64,000 bases of DNA. Origin: Ciona intestinalis (Eukaryota > Chordata > Ascidiacea > Phlebobranchia > Cionidae). The translations under genes and the position numbers were made by a program. The notes under the pieces are model-generated. The model worked only from the letters and a program-made list of their open reading frames with translations. It did not search any database and had not been told where the DNA came from. Within the stretch, counting starts at the first letter, position 1. Each line of letters opens with the position of its first letter. Of this stretch, positions 11,175 through 22,690 are shown piece by piece. Location of the stretch: assembly GCF_000224145.3 (NCBI RefSeq), contig NC_020168.2, positions 2,181,171 through 2,245,170 of the forward strand, read 5' to 3'.

Positions 11175-11811
11175 TCAACCTATACTATATTTTTCCTTCT
11201 GTAATTTCCCAAATCTTCCATTTTTAATTTCTCCAGTCGTACCTTTTGTTTGTGTAGTTAGACTGTGGATATCCCTCTCGTGCCTTTCTCTTCCATGAAC
11301 ACTTCCCATAACTTGATTACACATCCTGCAAGTTGTAATTGCTCCTGGTGACGTGAACAGAGATATTCTCGAAGTAGGGACTTCCCAAAAACTTTGCTCC
11401 TCCGTACTGTCTCGTGGTCTAAGAACCCTGCACGCGATAGATGGCGGCTGCTTGTAGATGATCGGAAGTTGCTTATCGAACGGGTGTTCTATGTTTTTAT
11501 GCGTCTGTATAGTGTGTGGAACACACCAGGTAAAAAATAACAAAATATGTTCACATTTCCAATTAACCTTTAAAATCCAACGTAAGCAAACGGCAGTACA
11601 ATTTTGTTACGAAAACAAAACTTTATTTATGATAAAGAGGCAAACTAGACCACAGGCGTTATTAGAAATTTACCTTTAGTTCCTTGCTGTGAATTTCGTT
11701 TCCACATTTATCACAAAGGACTTTGTTAAAATGAACTTTTCGCAGATGAATTCGAACTGCTGCGGGGCTGCCAAATTTGTTGCCACATCGATTGCATTCA
11801 TACGTGTGCAT
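11175..11811 (-). CDS. Small three-finger C2H2 zinc finger protein
   Basis: Two exons, 11811-11674 and 11504-11175, joined in phase 0 (AAG|GTAAAT donor, TATACAG acceptor), give about 155 residues. Finger 1, CX2CX12HX4H, begins YECNRCGNKFGS (residues ~4-25). Finger 2, CDKCGNEIHSKELK then THKNIEH, is split by the intron and reads CX2CX11HX4H. Finger 3, CRMCNQVMGSVHGRERHERDIH, has the CX2CX12HX4H spacing and sits near residue 110. All three have the HX4H spacing. An in-frame TGA lies five codons upstream of the chosen ATG. The fingers suggest nucleic-acid binding, but no family is recognised and the linkers are not of the TGEKP type. A further upstream exon is possible. Confidence 0.65.
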
Positions 11812-13284
11812 CGTCGATTGTTTTCACAAAAACTCTTAAATTTAATCGCTCGCCTTTTTTCACAAACCACCCTTAACTGGTAGGGCGGTAGGGTATACAA
11901 CAGCTATATCAAAAGTAAACTATAGGCGGTATACCGCGTACTAGTTTCGATAGGACGACACGGTATTGTCAAAATAAACCCGGGGTGTTGATTCTATCTG
12001 CGTGATAATAAAGTAGATTAAATACCCAACTCGTAATTCGAAACTTGTGTCAGGTCATTCTTTGTATTCTCAAGCCTATTGTTAAAATATAAGCACATTC
12101 CTAAAAGAGACTCACAGAAATGATCGCTTATCTATTTATTCGATGCCCATTACTCATGTTTAGTTGCCAAATAACAAACCAAATGATTCTGTGATTTCAA
12201 TTTATCGTTTCTTTAAAAACATTTAACCATGAACCCATAAATAATCCATACATATACCTTCGTTATTGGTTTGTTTAAAAGATCATTATACTGTCTGTCA
12301 TTACGTGTATGCTACATTGCCAGCAACCTATTAAATCAAACTTTTTCTACGAATTACCAATTGAGCGTCGATTATGTTTAAATATCGGCCCAAACACGTA
12401 GTAGACTGACGTCGACTTCTTCCGGTGGAATACGTTGGACAACAAATTTAGAATAAAAATCAAATTAGAAATGTGTTTGTTGTTAATGTTATTTACAGGG
12501 GAACCACAGGCATTGTTTATTAAACACAAACCTTATCTTTTTATGTTCAAGCGAATTTTATTTTTAAAATAAAAGACACCCCGTTAAAATAATAATAAAC
12601 TGCACTCGAAACAGCGTGAGAATATTTAGTTGGGGAAATCCTTTCTGTTAAAATTTCGAGTTCCTTTCAAAGTAGTTTTAGGGTTTTTAAAAATAATAGT
12701 TTTTTTAGCGTTTGTTAGGTTTATTTTGCGATTTTGCCTATACCTGTGTAGTTTTTGGTGTCCAGAAAACATCATGCTATCGATCATGTATGTTAGAGGG
12801 AGATTGAGATAGAAATTCGCGCACCGAAAGTCGATTGGCCGGTTGCGTATATTATATATACTGCTGCTTATGCATACGTGACCTTTTATAAGACAGCTTT
12901 ATTTTTGTCTAGAATAAAGATATAAACTGCATCGCTTAGTTACTTTAATAAATAGTACGTTTCATCCTAACAGAACATAGTTTGCTAAATCGAATCTAAT
13001 AATTAAAAAAAAGATTTTATAACAGATGTGCTTAACACAATGAAAACCTTGTACCCAGATAAGCTGGCGCTAGTGAAGAATTCCCCCCACCCACTTTTTT
13101 TGCTAACCACCAACTACTAACCCCAATAACCACTAACCCCCTAACCATCAACCCCTAACCACCAACCTCTATCCCTTTCCAAAAGCCTATTCTGCTATGT
13201 ACCGGAGGATTTTTCACTAGTGTCGGCTACTTCTATGATTTCTTTTTATATTATAACTTTTTTGTGTTTTTATTTTAAGGGATT
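11812..13284. other. Intergenic region upstream of RRM/ZC3H7 locus
   Basis: No convincing gene. It separates the divergent zinc-finger and RRM genes, so promoters of both probably lie here. A C-rich degenerate array is present at about 13081-13180 and is listed separately. Confidence 0.6.
13069..13226. repeat. Short inverted-repeat element with CTAACCACCAA-type minisatellite core
   Basis: Left arm GGCGCTAGTGAAGAATTC and right arm GATTTTTCACTAGTGTCGGC are imperfect inverted repeats sharing CACTAGTGAA. The core contains a degenerate tandem array of roughly 9-10-bp units, CTAACCACCAA-like, at about 13100-13170. Confidence 0.5.
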
Positions 13285-13878
13285 ATGGTTAAGATATTTG
13301 TAGGGCGTCTGGCCCCGACTGTTACTGCAGTTCAGCTGCGTGAATTGTTTGAGAATTATGGAACTGTTTCTGATTGCGATATTCTACGAGATTATGGATT
13401 CGTTCACATGTCGAGCGAAGTAGAGGCACAGAAGGCAATTACTGCTCTTGATAAATATGAGCTCGTTGGAAGTAAACTGAGTGTTGAGATGTCAACATCG
13501 CGCTCCATGAAGTCGTGTCAACTCACTGTCAAGAATCTGCCGCGCGGCACCAACCCTCAGGACTTGCATAAACTTTTCAAAAAATTTGGAACTGTGACAT
13601 TGTGTAGAATTAGCAGCGATCAAGCAGTGGTGCATATGCGTTTTCCATCTATGGCAACTAACGCTGTTAGAAATCTAAGTGGAGAAATATATCGTGGAAA
13701 TGTTTTGTCTGTCGAATTAGCAAATAATAATAATCGACCACCAAATAATTGGCCAAAGACAACTCCGAAGGAATGGAAAGCAAGCGATATTTTTCCAGTT
13801 ATCAAAGGAAGTTCTGAAAGTCTGGAAAATATTTTACAAGGTACTTTGCTTATTGGCTATAAAGATAATTCTGGATGA
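13285..13878 (+). CDS. Two-RRM protein, short form (RBM4/RBM14-like RRMs)
   Basis: An intron-free 197-residue reading frame. RRM1 spans about residues 1-72, with RNP2 KIFVGRL and RNP1-like RDYGFVHM; RRM2 about 78-148, with QLTVKNLP and QAVVHMRF. The pairing of two short RRMs and the DYGFVHM sequence resemble RBM4/RBM14 (CoAA) proteins. The stop TGA (13876) is followed at once by AATAAA (13879) and by another AATAAA at 13896, so an mRNA ending here is plausible. The same exon up to 13840 also splices in frame to the ZC3H7 exons downstream (separate entry), making this either an intronic-polyadenylation isoform or an independent gene. Confidence 0.7.
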   Translation: MVKIFVGRLAPTVTAVQLRELFENYGTVSDCDILRDYGFVHMSSEVEAQKAITALDKYELVGSKLSVEMSTSRSMKSCQLTVKNLPRGTNPQDLHKLFKKFGTVTLCRISSDQAVVHMRFPSMATNAVRNLSGEIYRGNVLSVELANNNNRPPNNWPKTTPKEWKASDIFPVIKGSSESLENILQGTLLIGYKDNSG

Positions 13879-16800
13879 AATAAAATACGTAATTAAATAA
13901 AACAATAATCTTTGTTTATGAAATATTCTTTTTTATAGGCTCCATTTTATAGTTTTTTCATTTATTATTTTTTTTACCAATTTATAACAGTAAAAATGTG
14001 ATGTATTTTATTTAACAATCGAATTACTTTAGTTATTGCCCTTTCAATTGTAAATATATTCCTGTATATTGTATATATATATATATACATATTATTTCAA
14101 ATTTATTACAGATGAAACTAATTCAATTGAATTGAAAAATGAATTTTCAAGTGAAAGCACAGTTATGGTGAATGGAATCTCAAATGAACACTCGGTTGCA
14201 GAAACCACAGAATCAATCGATACTACGCTACCCACCCCAATTATTGTTGCAATATCAACACAAAGGTAAAACTAGTTTGTTTTGTGATAAACACACAAAG
14301 TCTTAACTTTAAGTCACCGTCATAATTTTTTTTTGATTGTGTAGAGCGCTTCTAGAAAAGTTTCTATTTGTAGTGTGTTCACTGTATCGCTTAACACTGT
14401 TTTGTTTTAAACTAAAAGCATAGAACATGCTTGAGTATATTACTGTTTATATTCCTCTTAACTGTGAAACAAATTGTGTCTGTAGTACTTTCTATGGAAC
14501 TAAACAGGAAGCATCTGTGCTGTTGTGTTAGAACAGCTTATACAACAATCAATTAATAAAAAAATGTTTATTGTTAGCAATTGTAAACTGCATGTATATG
14601 TGACTGTCATTGTTGGTAATTCTAAATATTAATGTACAGTAATAGAATAAACATTTCTTAAAAGCATTGCCCTATTCCCACAACACTGTAATAACTTTCC
14701 ATTATTAATCCCTTCTCTTCAGCTCTGTAACAGCTGCTACACATGGCAATGGGACTGTTGTTTCAAGCACAATGCAACCAACTATAGAAAAAGCCCATGA
14801 ACCACGAGAAGCTAGGAAACGCAGGATACAGCAAGGCCTTAAATTTTTACAGTAAGTGTTTATACTGCGACAACGCAACTAATGACTCACTCAGTATACA
14901 TGACTTGTTGTTATCTATTTTTCTCTGTGTGTTTAATTATGTTGAACTGAATAAACTATAATATCTAGTTTCCATGCTTGACTGCAGTGTAGATATACAA
15001 TACATTGTCCATTCAATATGTTCGGTCCAACTTCTGCTCAGCTTGTTTTTGTAAAATGTGACAAAGGATTTTTCATTTGACCTGATAAAATAAATCTACA
15101 CATTGGGTAATTTAATTTTTGTTTCAGACAGTATGTTCTTATGAGCCATAAGTTTGATTAGTCTGTAGTGTTATTCATTAGCGTTTACAATTTCACGAAT
15201 TCTATTTATAGATCACCAATGCCTTGGAGTGGTAGTGCTGAGCTGTATGAGGTACGTATCTAACTCAAACCCTGCAGACATTTCAAACTTGTGTATTATA
15301 TCTTAATATCCAAAAACCCTTTTCATGACAATTTAGCATGAGGTTTTAAGGCAGTGTTGACAAATAAATCAATTGAGTATTGTATGCAAATGAGTAAAAT
15401 TAATCATAATGTCATAGCTATATGTATAGACCAATTTATGCCAACACCTATTTTGTATCGTGTATTATAGTGAGCCCATAATTCTTCTAGCAAAGTTCTG
15501 GGAAAGTAAAAACTATTTGTTTAGTGTGACAAGTTTGTGATATCTATATATATGTTTTTTTTGTACTGGTGCACACCATGCATATCTTGTGCACCCATGT
15601 GCACACTGGTTGGAGAGCACTGATTTACACAAAAATACTCTACATCTAATTTGCACATATTGTGCTTAGTAGAGTAATAGTTCCAATATTTATGAATGAT
15701 ACTGGTAGTCTGGTAATATTATATCAGCTGCGTAAACAATAAGCTGTTGTGGTTGTTTTTGCATGGAAAGGAAAATTATTTGCTATAAACTCCATGAACT
15801 CCCATTGTATAATTGATTATGAGTTCTCCATGCACATAAGTGTAACCATTAATTGTCAAGTGAACTGAAATTTGAAACAAAGGATACTTTCAATTTAAAT
15901 AGACTTGGATAAGTTTGGTAAAATACATATATTACATGAAATAAAAAGTTGAACAATATTTTCCGAACTTGTTGACTAAATTTGACGATGTTGACTAAAT
16001 TTGTATATTTTCATTGAAAGCCGACATGCATATTTGTTATATCGACTTTGGTGCAGCGATGCTAATGTGGTTGTTTTAGTTAAAGAATAATGTTTGTAAA
16101 TAACTAGGAAATGTTAATATTTAAAATGTTGTGCTGCTGAAAATGGTTTTGGGTTTTTCTTTCCTAAAAATGTGTTTTATTTTTATTAATTTGGGATCTT
16201 AAATTAATTGTTTATTTTTTTTTTGACTTTCAACAGACATTCCTGAACCAACTGAAAGAAATGATGATGCATGAGGGAACAGAGTTATGCAGGGAGGGTT
16301 TGTTTAAGGAATCAGTTGCTCAATTGAATGAAGCCATCAACATATGCGCATATATGAAGAAGGAGGGTATCAATGGATACATGGATAACTTTGAGAAGTT
16401 ACTTATGGAGAGAGCAAGTGTTCATCTAACTTCCGTGAGTCTTCATATGGCTGCTACTATCTTAGTTTTACTTTTTTGCGATTTTTCAGACTGTTTTACA
16501 AAGCAAGTTAATTTTTTTTTTATATTTTTTATATTTATATTATAAATTATAAATACAGTTGATTAATGTTAGCTGCATTTTGACACATACTAAATGAAAC
16601 TTATAAACTTTGTCACTTAATTTCAGGGAAACAATTCAGCTGCTTTGGAAGATGCAGAAAAAGGTTTGAAACGATTCCATTTACCTACTTCCCATTATCA
16701 TAGTACACAAACTTACATTTAAACGTTTTCCAGCGTTTAATTTAAGCAACGGCAGCAACCAAGTTGCGTTGAGGTTTAAAGCAAGGTGTTTGGTGAATTG

Positions 16801-19800
16801 TGGTCGTAGAAACGATGCTTTGTTTCTCATGTTGAAGTTTTCTCAAGTTGCTACATTTGTAAGTCACTAGACACTTTATCTTCTGTTAAATAGTTTTAAG
16901 TTAAAACATGTTTAATTCAGTTTTTGACATCAAAGTGTTCTAATATTCTTTACAAATTTTTAAATCAAATCTTAACAGATCATACATAGTTAAGGTTTTA
17001 TATTTTGGCTCTAAAACCCTTCCTTTCAGGATGCTGAATCGGCTCAGTTATGCAGCATCTTGAAGCAGAGCATGGGAAACATGAATGATGAACAATCGCT
17101 TGGTTTGAGTAACAATAAAGGAGCGATAGGTGATGGAAGAAACCGGATATCTTCCAGTTTTTTTCCTCGAAATCCGATGGATGGTGGGACCTTCAATGGA
17201 TCTCGAGGAGGTTGGTCGATGATGAACGGATCCGGTGATGCCCACAACGGATTCCTCTCCTCATATTCCAACTTTGGAAACGGGAGTAGATCTCTCTTGG
17301 GTGCCGGTACACAATCCTTGCAACCGAATGAATCGTTTTCTTCCCCACTTGGAAGTCAATTTCAACCTTATTTTAACCAAAACAGCAACAGTTCGGGTTT
17401 CTCTGGTTTTTCCGGAAATTTTCTTGACAATCCAGTTCCAGGTCCAATAACCAGGCCAGGGCAGAACCTCTTCACAAACACTCTATATCAAGCTCCTCAA
17501 CAAAAGTCTTCTATCTTTTCCCAAGATGTTCTTTATCCCATGGAGCAAACGAATGGACTTCATCGAGAATCTTCGATGCCTCTTCCAATTGGTTTCCGCC
17601 GACCTCAGGTCAACTCAGCTAATTCATATCCCTCTAGTGCAGGAAGTCCATGGAACGATACAACTAACGCTCTCTCAGGAATAAACAGTGCACCGACAAA
17701 CAGAGGTTGTGTAGATAACACGATTGATGAAGAACTTGCAAGAGGAATTGAAGAAGAATTAAAAACTAACTTAAATGTAAGTTTCTTCTAAGTAAATCTT
17801 TCAATAAAGTTGAGATTTATTTTTGTAAAATAGCCAGTTATTGCTTTCTTCTTAACAATCATTGTTGTAATAATGTAATTATTACTAGATTATATGTACT
17901 GAAGTAAAAGTGTCTATTATTAATTCTTGAACCTGCTTTCGTTTTACCTCTGTGTGCACAGACAGCAGTAGGTATTCACTTTTTATTTGTTTTGCAGCAT
18001 AAAGTAAATTCATTAACGCTTACATCAAATTCCAAGTCGCTTTGGCCAAACTCGTTAAACAGCGATCCAGGTTTTCAAGGTAAAGTAATTCAGTTAGTAA
18101 TATGCAAACAACCCTAACATCCCTTTTATATGACAAAAAAATTTAAATTTTTACTAAGTTGTCCGCTATGCAAAACAAAACAAAAAAATGAAAAATTTAT
18201 ATTTAATTTTTTTTTTTAATTTAAAAACACTTTATATATTTATTGAAAGTTAATCACACTGAATTTGGTAATAAATGTATGCAGTATGTAACATTAATTT
18301 AAACACTCAGGCAATTCAACGCACAACACATCAAGCTATACTCATTTTCCAATGAATACCTCAAAAAGTGGGTTCACTGGCTCATTTCTCGGACCTGCAA
18401 TGTTAGGAATATCCGCAGGAAATCAACAACAATTGCCTGTGTCTGTTTCATTGCTAAGCCATGATACAGGTCTGTAATAATGTTTTTTTTTTTTGTTCTT
18501 GGTTATATATAATATATATATTTTTTTTTTGTTTTTTTAAACTGGTTATATTATAGTATGCAGCATCTTTTGTATAGCTTTTTATGAATGCTGATTTTAC
18601 AAAAAGTATAACTTTGATGTTTGTGAATATATCATGTTTATTTATATTGTGAGTTGTGACTAGTGTGTGTGTCCCCATGGTTTACGTTTTGGTACAATCA
18701 CATCTATTTATATCACTGTGAAGCTTTTTGTTGCCCGATTTTAATTGTACAAACGAAGCAGCCTATCACTTCAGCATTAAAATATTTTTGTTAATAAAAA
18801 CCATCAGCCTACCTTATAAGTTACTCCCTTTTGGTTTGAATTAAATTAGTAAACATATTTTATTACCATAATTATATCTAAACCTTCCAACCTCATCAGA
18901 AGTAGTAAACAGCACACCATCATCTGTTATAAACAACAACATTGGTGCTGTTGAAACCAACCAATCAAACGACTCGCTGAGCGAGATATTGCGCAATCCA
19001 CTTCATGATACGCACGAGTTTAAACTCGGATGTTCCGACTGTGTCTTGAGGACTGGACCAAGGGTCACAGACTTCAGGTGGATTAATATTATTTTACACT
19101 CGACATTGCTTCAGAACTTATTGTATATTGTATTCCACAGAAAAGTTTATGAAAACATTAAAATACCAGACTAACAGTATTACTACATACATATATATAT
19201 ATATTATATATACTTTTTTTCCAGAACACTGCCGGTGGTGCAGTTTCATCTTTATTTGAGCTGATATAATTTTCTATATGTTACGACAGGTGAATCCATA
19301 ATTTAAAAAGTGTTCGTTTAAATCTAGACACGATGATAGTCTTGTCCATTCCTGCTATAAAAATATTGTTCTTTGTCGTCGCCGTGGCAACAAGGATTGG
19401 TTGAAAATACGACCAAGACCTCAACCGCAGTCTAAGGCCCAGTTATATGATGGTCCTTACTATATATGCAAGGATCTGATGGCTGGGCAGGATTGCACGT
19501 ACCCTGCCGTGTGTACATTTGCTTACAACCAAGAAGAGATTGATGTATGGACACTTGAAAGGAAAGGAATGCTTAACAGGTGAACTATCGATGACAGAAA
19601 AAAATGGAATTTTTTTGTGTTTTATTGTTATTTGTACCAGTAGGCTTAGGAAATGCTTGGAAGTGTCTATGGAAATATTCCTAAATATCTGCTTGTTTTA
19701 ATAAATTAATATAGATCAACTTTGTTTAAAACACAAATTCAATCAATATTGCCAACTGCAGTTCAAATTTATTTTCTCACATCTGCCATTTTGCAACCCA

Positions 19801-22690
19801 CAATTAGCTTGGTTATAATTGCATGCTGCTGCAGCTGCCTTGCAGCAGTTTCCAATCAATATAATTTTACAGAATTATCAAAAAACAGATAGTTTTTAAA
19901 CAACATGGGCACGTGACATGACATATTTTGACAGTGTAATCACATTACAATGTGTGACTTCTGTTAGAATATTACTGTGTTTTTTTATCTTAATATGTTT
20001 TATATTACTCATATGGAAAAGAGCATAAAGTTTATTTCAAACAACTTCTGCCCACCATTTGGCTGTCACTCTTCCACTCTTAATCTTTTATCTCCACTTG
20101 CGCAGAGCATGGCTGTGCAAGTCAATGGATCTGAATTATGTGAACAAGCTTTCTTTGGTTGGTTTGCTTATCTGCAAACATCGTGGAACGTTTGACTTTC
20201 TCTGTCGATCTTGCTTCCAGAACAAACCTCGCATCATTAGTATGTTTTCAGGCAATTCAAACAAATGCACCAATGAGAGCTGCCCTCATTTAAATACAGA
20301 AGAAAACCAACAGTTGGTCAGTTACCTCTGATTTTGTTTTTTTTTACTTGATTTACTTTTTTCGTTGCATTGTAATGGCTTTTTTATGCTTAAACTATTT
20401 TCCTGCCAATTTTTCAAACTATTTCTGTTTTATCAGACTCATATATTGCGCGAATCTTCAGTTCGTTTCACTGAGATAAGGTTCCCCATCCAACAAGCCA
20501 TTCTCTGTCGTCATGCCATTCGATTTCAATGCACTCGTGGTGAAGATTGTCATTTTGCTCACAGTCTTGTGGAGAGAGATATATGGGCAATCATGGAGAA
20601 GGAAGAGTGAGTGAATAATTTGAATGTATTTTACCATTTGAATGTGTTTTGTCTTGAGAATGTATTTTAACAAATAAATAATTTAGTTTGTGTAAAATGC
20701 TTTACTCTGATTGGTTAATTCACATTTGAATTCATAGCCTCACAGCAGCAGAGGTTGTGAGGCAAGCACAGGAACACATTAAGAAGCAAGCTGCTGTCAA
20801 TAAAGAATCAGAAAATTCAATGTTGTTTTCAGAAGGAGGTGACCTTGGATCATTTAGGTGGGAAATGATTGTCATTTGTCACAATTTGGTTTAGCATTAG
20901 TTGTTTAAACTGGACTTTTTTTGTAATGAGTTGAACCATGTTGTAAATTTGTTTAGTATTTTGAATCTGTTTTGATGTGATAAAATCAAGTTAGTAAGGA
21001 ATACACAGTAGGTGGTTAAATGACTATTTTTTTTCAGATGGAAAGTGAAGTTTATTTGTTCACTGTGTCACAAAAATGGTCAGGTAAACGAAGCAACGAA
21101 AGACATGAAATATTGCACAGCTCGTGCCCAACACTCGTGGACTACCAACAAGAAAGTAGCCCTTGTGCACACTGCCAAGCGCTGGGTGCAAATACGTGAT
21201 CTGCCGTACCTAAAGAATAAGGTGAATAACGGCGCCTGCCAAATCGTAAGTCTCCAATTTTTGTCTTGCCACTCCTGCTTCAAATACAACTTGCCTAGAT
21301 CAAAAAGTCATGGCAGACATTCGCTTCAGCTCAATGAAAGTTTTGGTTTGCTTTTTGTGAGTGCGTGTTTTTTTCTTCCTACCTCAATCTCTAGCATTCA
21401 TTAACAAACCTGTTTTTCTACAAAACATTATTATTATTTTTCAGAACCTTCCAGTAAGATTCGAACTGTGCGAAAACTTTCGTCGACAGAAACGATGCGC
21501 TTTCTCAGGAAAATGTAACTTCGCACATTCTCAGGAGGAAATGGATATCTGGATGTATCTCAGGGATAATAATTGTGAGTAGTTGGTTGTGTGGGAATTT
21601 CATGCGAAATCGTAGCTGGCTTTATTGTTCATTGTTAACAGCTATGACAGGCTTATCTCCTTTGTAACTGAATAATGGATGGTCAATTCTTACAAACGCT
21701 GTACTAGAAGGTCGATTTCTAGTAACTGTTTGCCTAAAAAAAGGTAGTTGGAATTAAAGAACATGCATCTTACCCTTTTGATTAAATGTCATTAGTAAAA
21801 TGTAGAAATAAATAGATTTTATTCCTTTGTATAAAGGTTTGTTTGTTTTTGTTTTAGTAAAAGACTTGGAAGAGTTGTACGAAGCATTAACGAAAGCAAA
21901 ACAAGCAAAATTGGCTTCAAAGAATCAATCGTTTACAACTGATACAAGTAATATTGTTCTACCAACTGATACTATTCTTCATCAGGTGAGTCCAAATATT
22001 TATTTACACTTGAGATTGTTCAGCACTCAGCAGTATTTACTTACCTGGCTTCTTGATGCTGCAAAATAAACAATGAATGTACATTATTGTAATGCTCAGA
22101 ACTGGGTATCTTAAGTTATTTGTTTTATTACTGCAAATTAAAACCTTCTGGTACAAACTGATTTTTTTGTTTTTACAGTATTTAATTTTTGTTATATTCT
22201 GAACAGAGCTCATACCACTGTTGGTTATGCGACAAAGAATGCAATGGCCAGCGACAGTGGGAACATCATTGTTTATCTGAAAAACACAAAATGCGCGCAA
22301 TTTCTGACAGTGATGGGCACTGGAAATTCAGGAAACCTGGGGGGAATTATAAACTTTGCGAAAGGTATTAATTGGGTTGTACAGGGTAGACATTTCGGAT
22401 GGTATGGCTATTTTGACATTAAGGCATATATTAAGTTTACAGTTAAGTATAAAATAAAAATGTATTTTTTTGTTTTTTTTTTTCCTAGACATGAGAAAGG
22501 TGTTTGTGAGTTTGACTTTCTACCAGCAAGTGATAACACTTGTTCGTTTGCTCATGGGAAAGAAGAGCTTGAGGAATGGGTCCATCGTCGACAGTACGTT
22601 ATAAACCGAATACGAAAGGCCCAAGATGATCATTTGATCGACGCAGGAGATGATATGAACAATTTGATAAACCAAACACCAGAGGCTTAG
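13285..22690 (+). CDS. ZC3H7: ZC3H7-like CCCH/C2H2 zinc finger protein with N-terminal RRMs (long form)
   Basis: Exons: 13285-13840, 14112-14265, 14723-14851, 15212-15251, 16237-16434, 16627-16663, 16734-16858, 17030-17776, 17998-18079, 18311-18469, 18900-19077, 19328-19579, 20106-20316, 20437-20606, 20738-20857, 21038-21221, 21445-21574, 21858-21985, 22207-22364, 22489-22690 (TAG). After the RRMs come a TPR-like stretch (SPMPWSGSAELYE, KESVAQLNEAINIC), a Ser/Gly/Asn-rich linker (17030-18469), NPLHDTHEFK, RPRP and QEEIDVWTLERKG. Four CCCH-type fingers follow: one ending CTFAY (Tyr for His), CX7CX5CX3H ending CHFAH, CX8CX5CX3H ending CNFAH, and a fourth ending CSFAH. A C2H2 finger (YHCWLCDKECNGQRQWEHHC) precedes the last CCCH finger. 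Order and sequence match vertebrate ZC3H7A/B, which bind pre-miRNA apical loops. Vertebrate ZC3H7 has no RRMs to my knowledge. AATAAA at 23408 may end the message. Confidence 0.88.
15568..15622. mobile_element. Solo end of the 308-bp hAT-like family
   Basis: Ends ACTGGTTGGAGAGCACTG and contains GTGCACACC/GTGCACCC blocks. It resembles the reverse complement of the left end of the element at 2978-3285, with several mismatches. Degraded, in a ZC3H7 intron. Confidence 0.5.

Noticed and set aside
13081..13180. CRISPR-like array
   Set aside because: Short degenerate tandem units without spacers in a eukaryotic genome; a minisatellite.
19998..20192. Possible frameshift in ZC3H7 where EQAFFG, as in the human protein, appears in a different frame from RGTFDFLC
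   Set aside because: With acceptor GCGCAG|AGCATGG (20106) the exon is open in the frame required by the previous exon and continues into RGTFDFLC; the AFFG match in another frame is probably coincidence.
21222..21245. Donor at 21246 (ATC|GTAAGT) for the ZC3H7 exon
   Set aside because: The donor at 21222 (AAG|GTGAAT) gives LKNK joined to NLPVRFELC, which fits the family length better; the other may be an alternative site.
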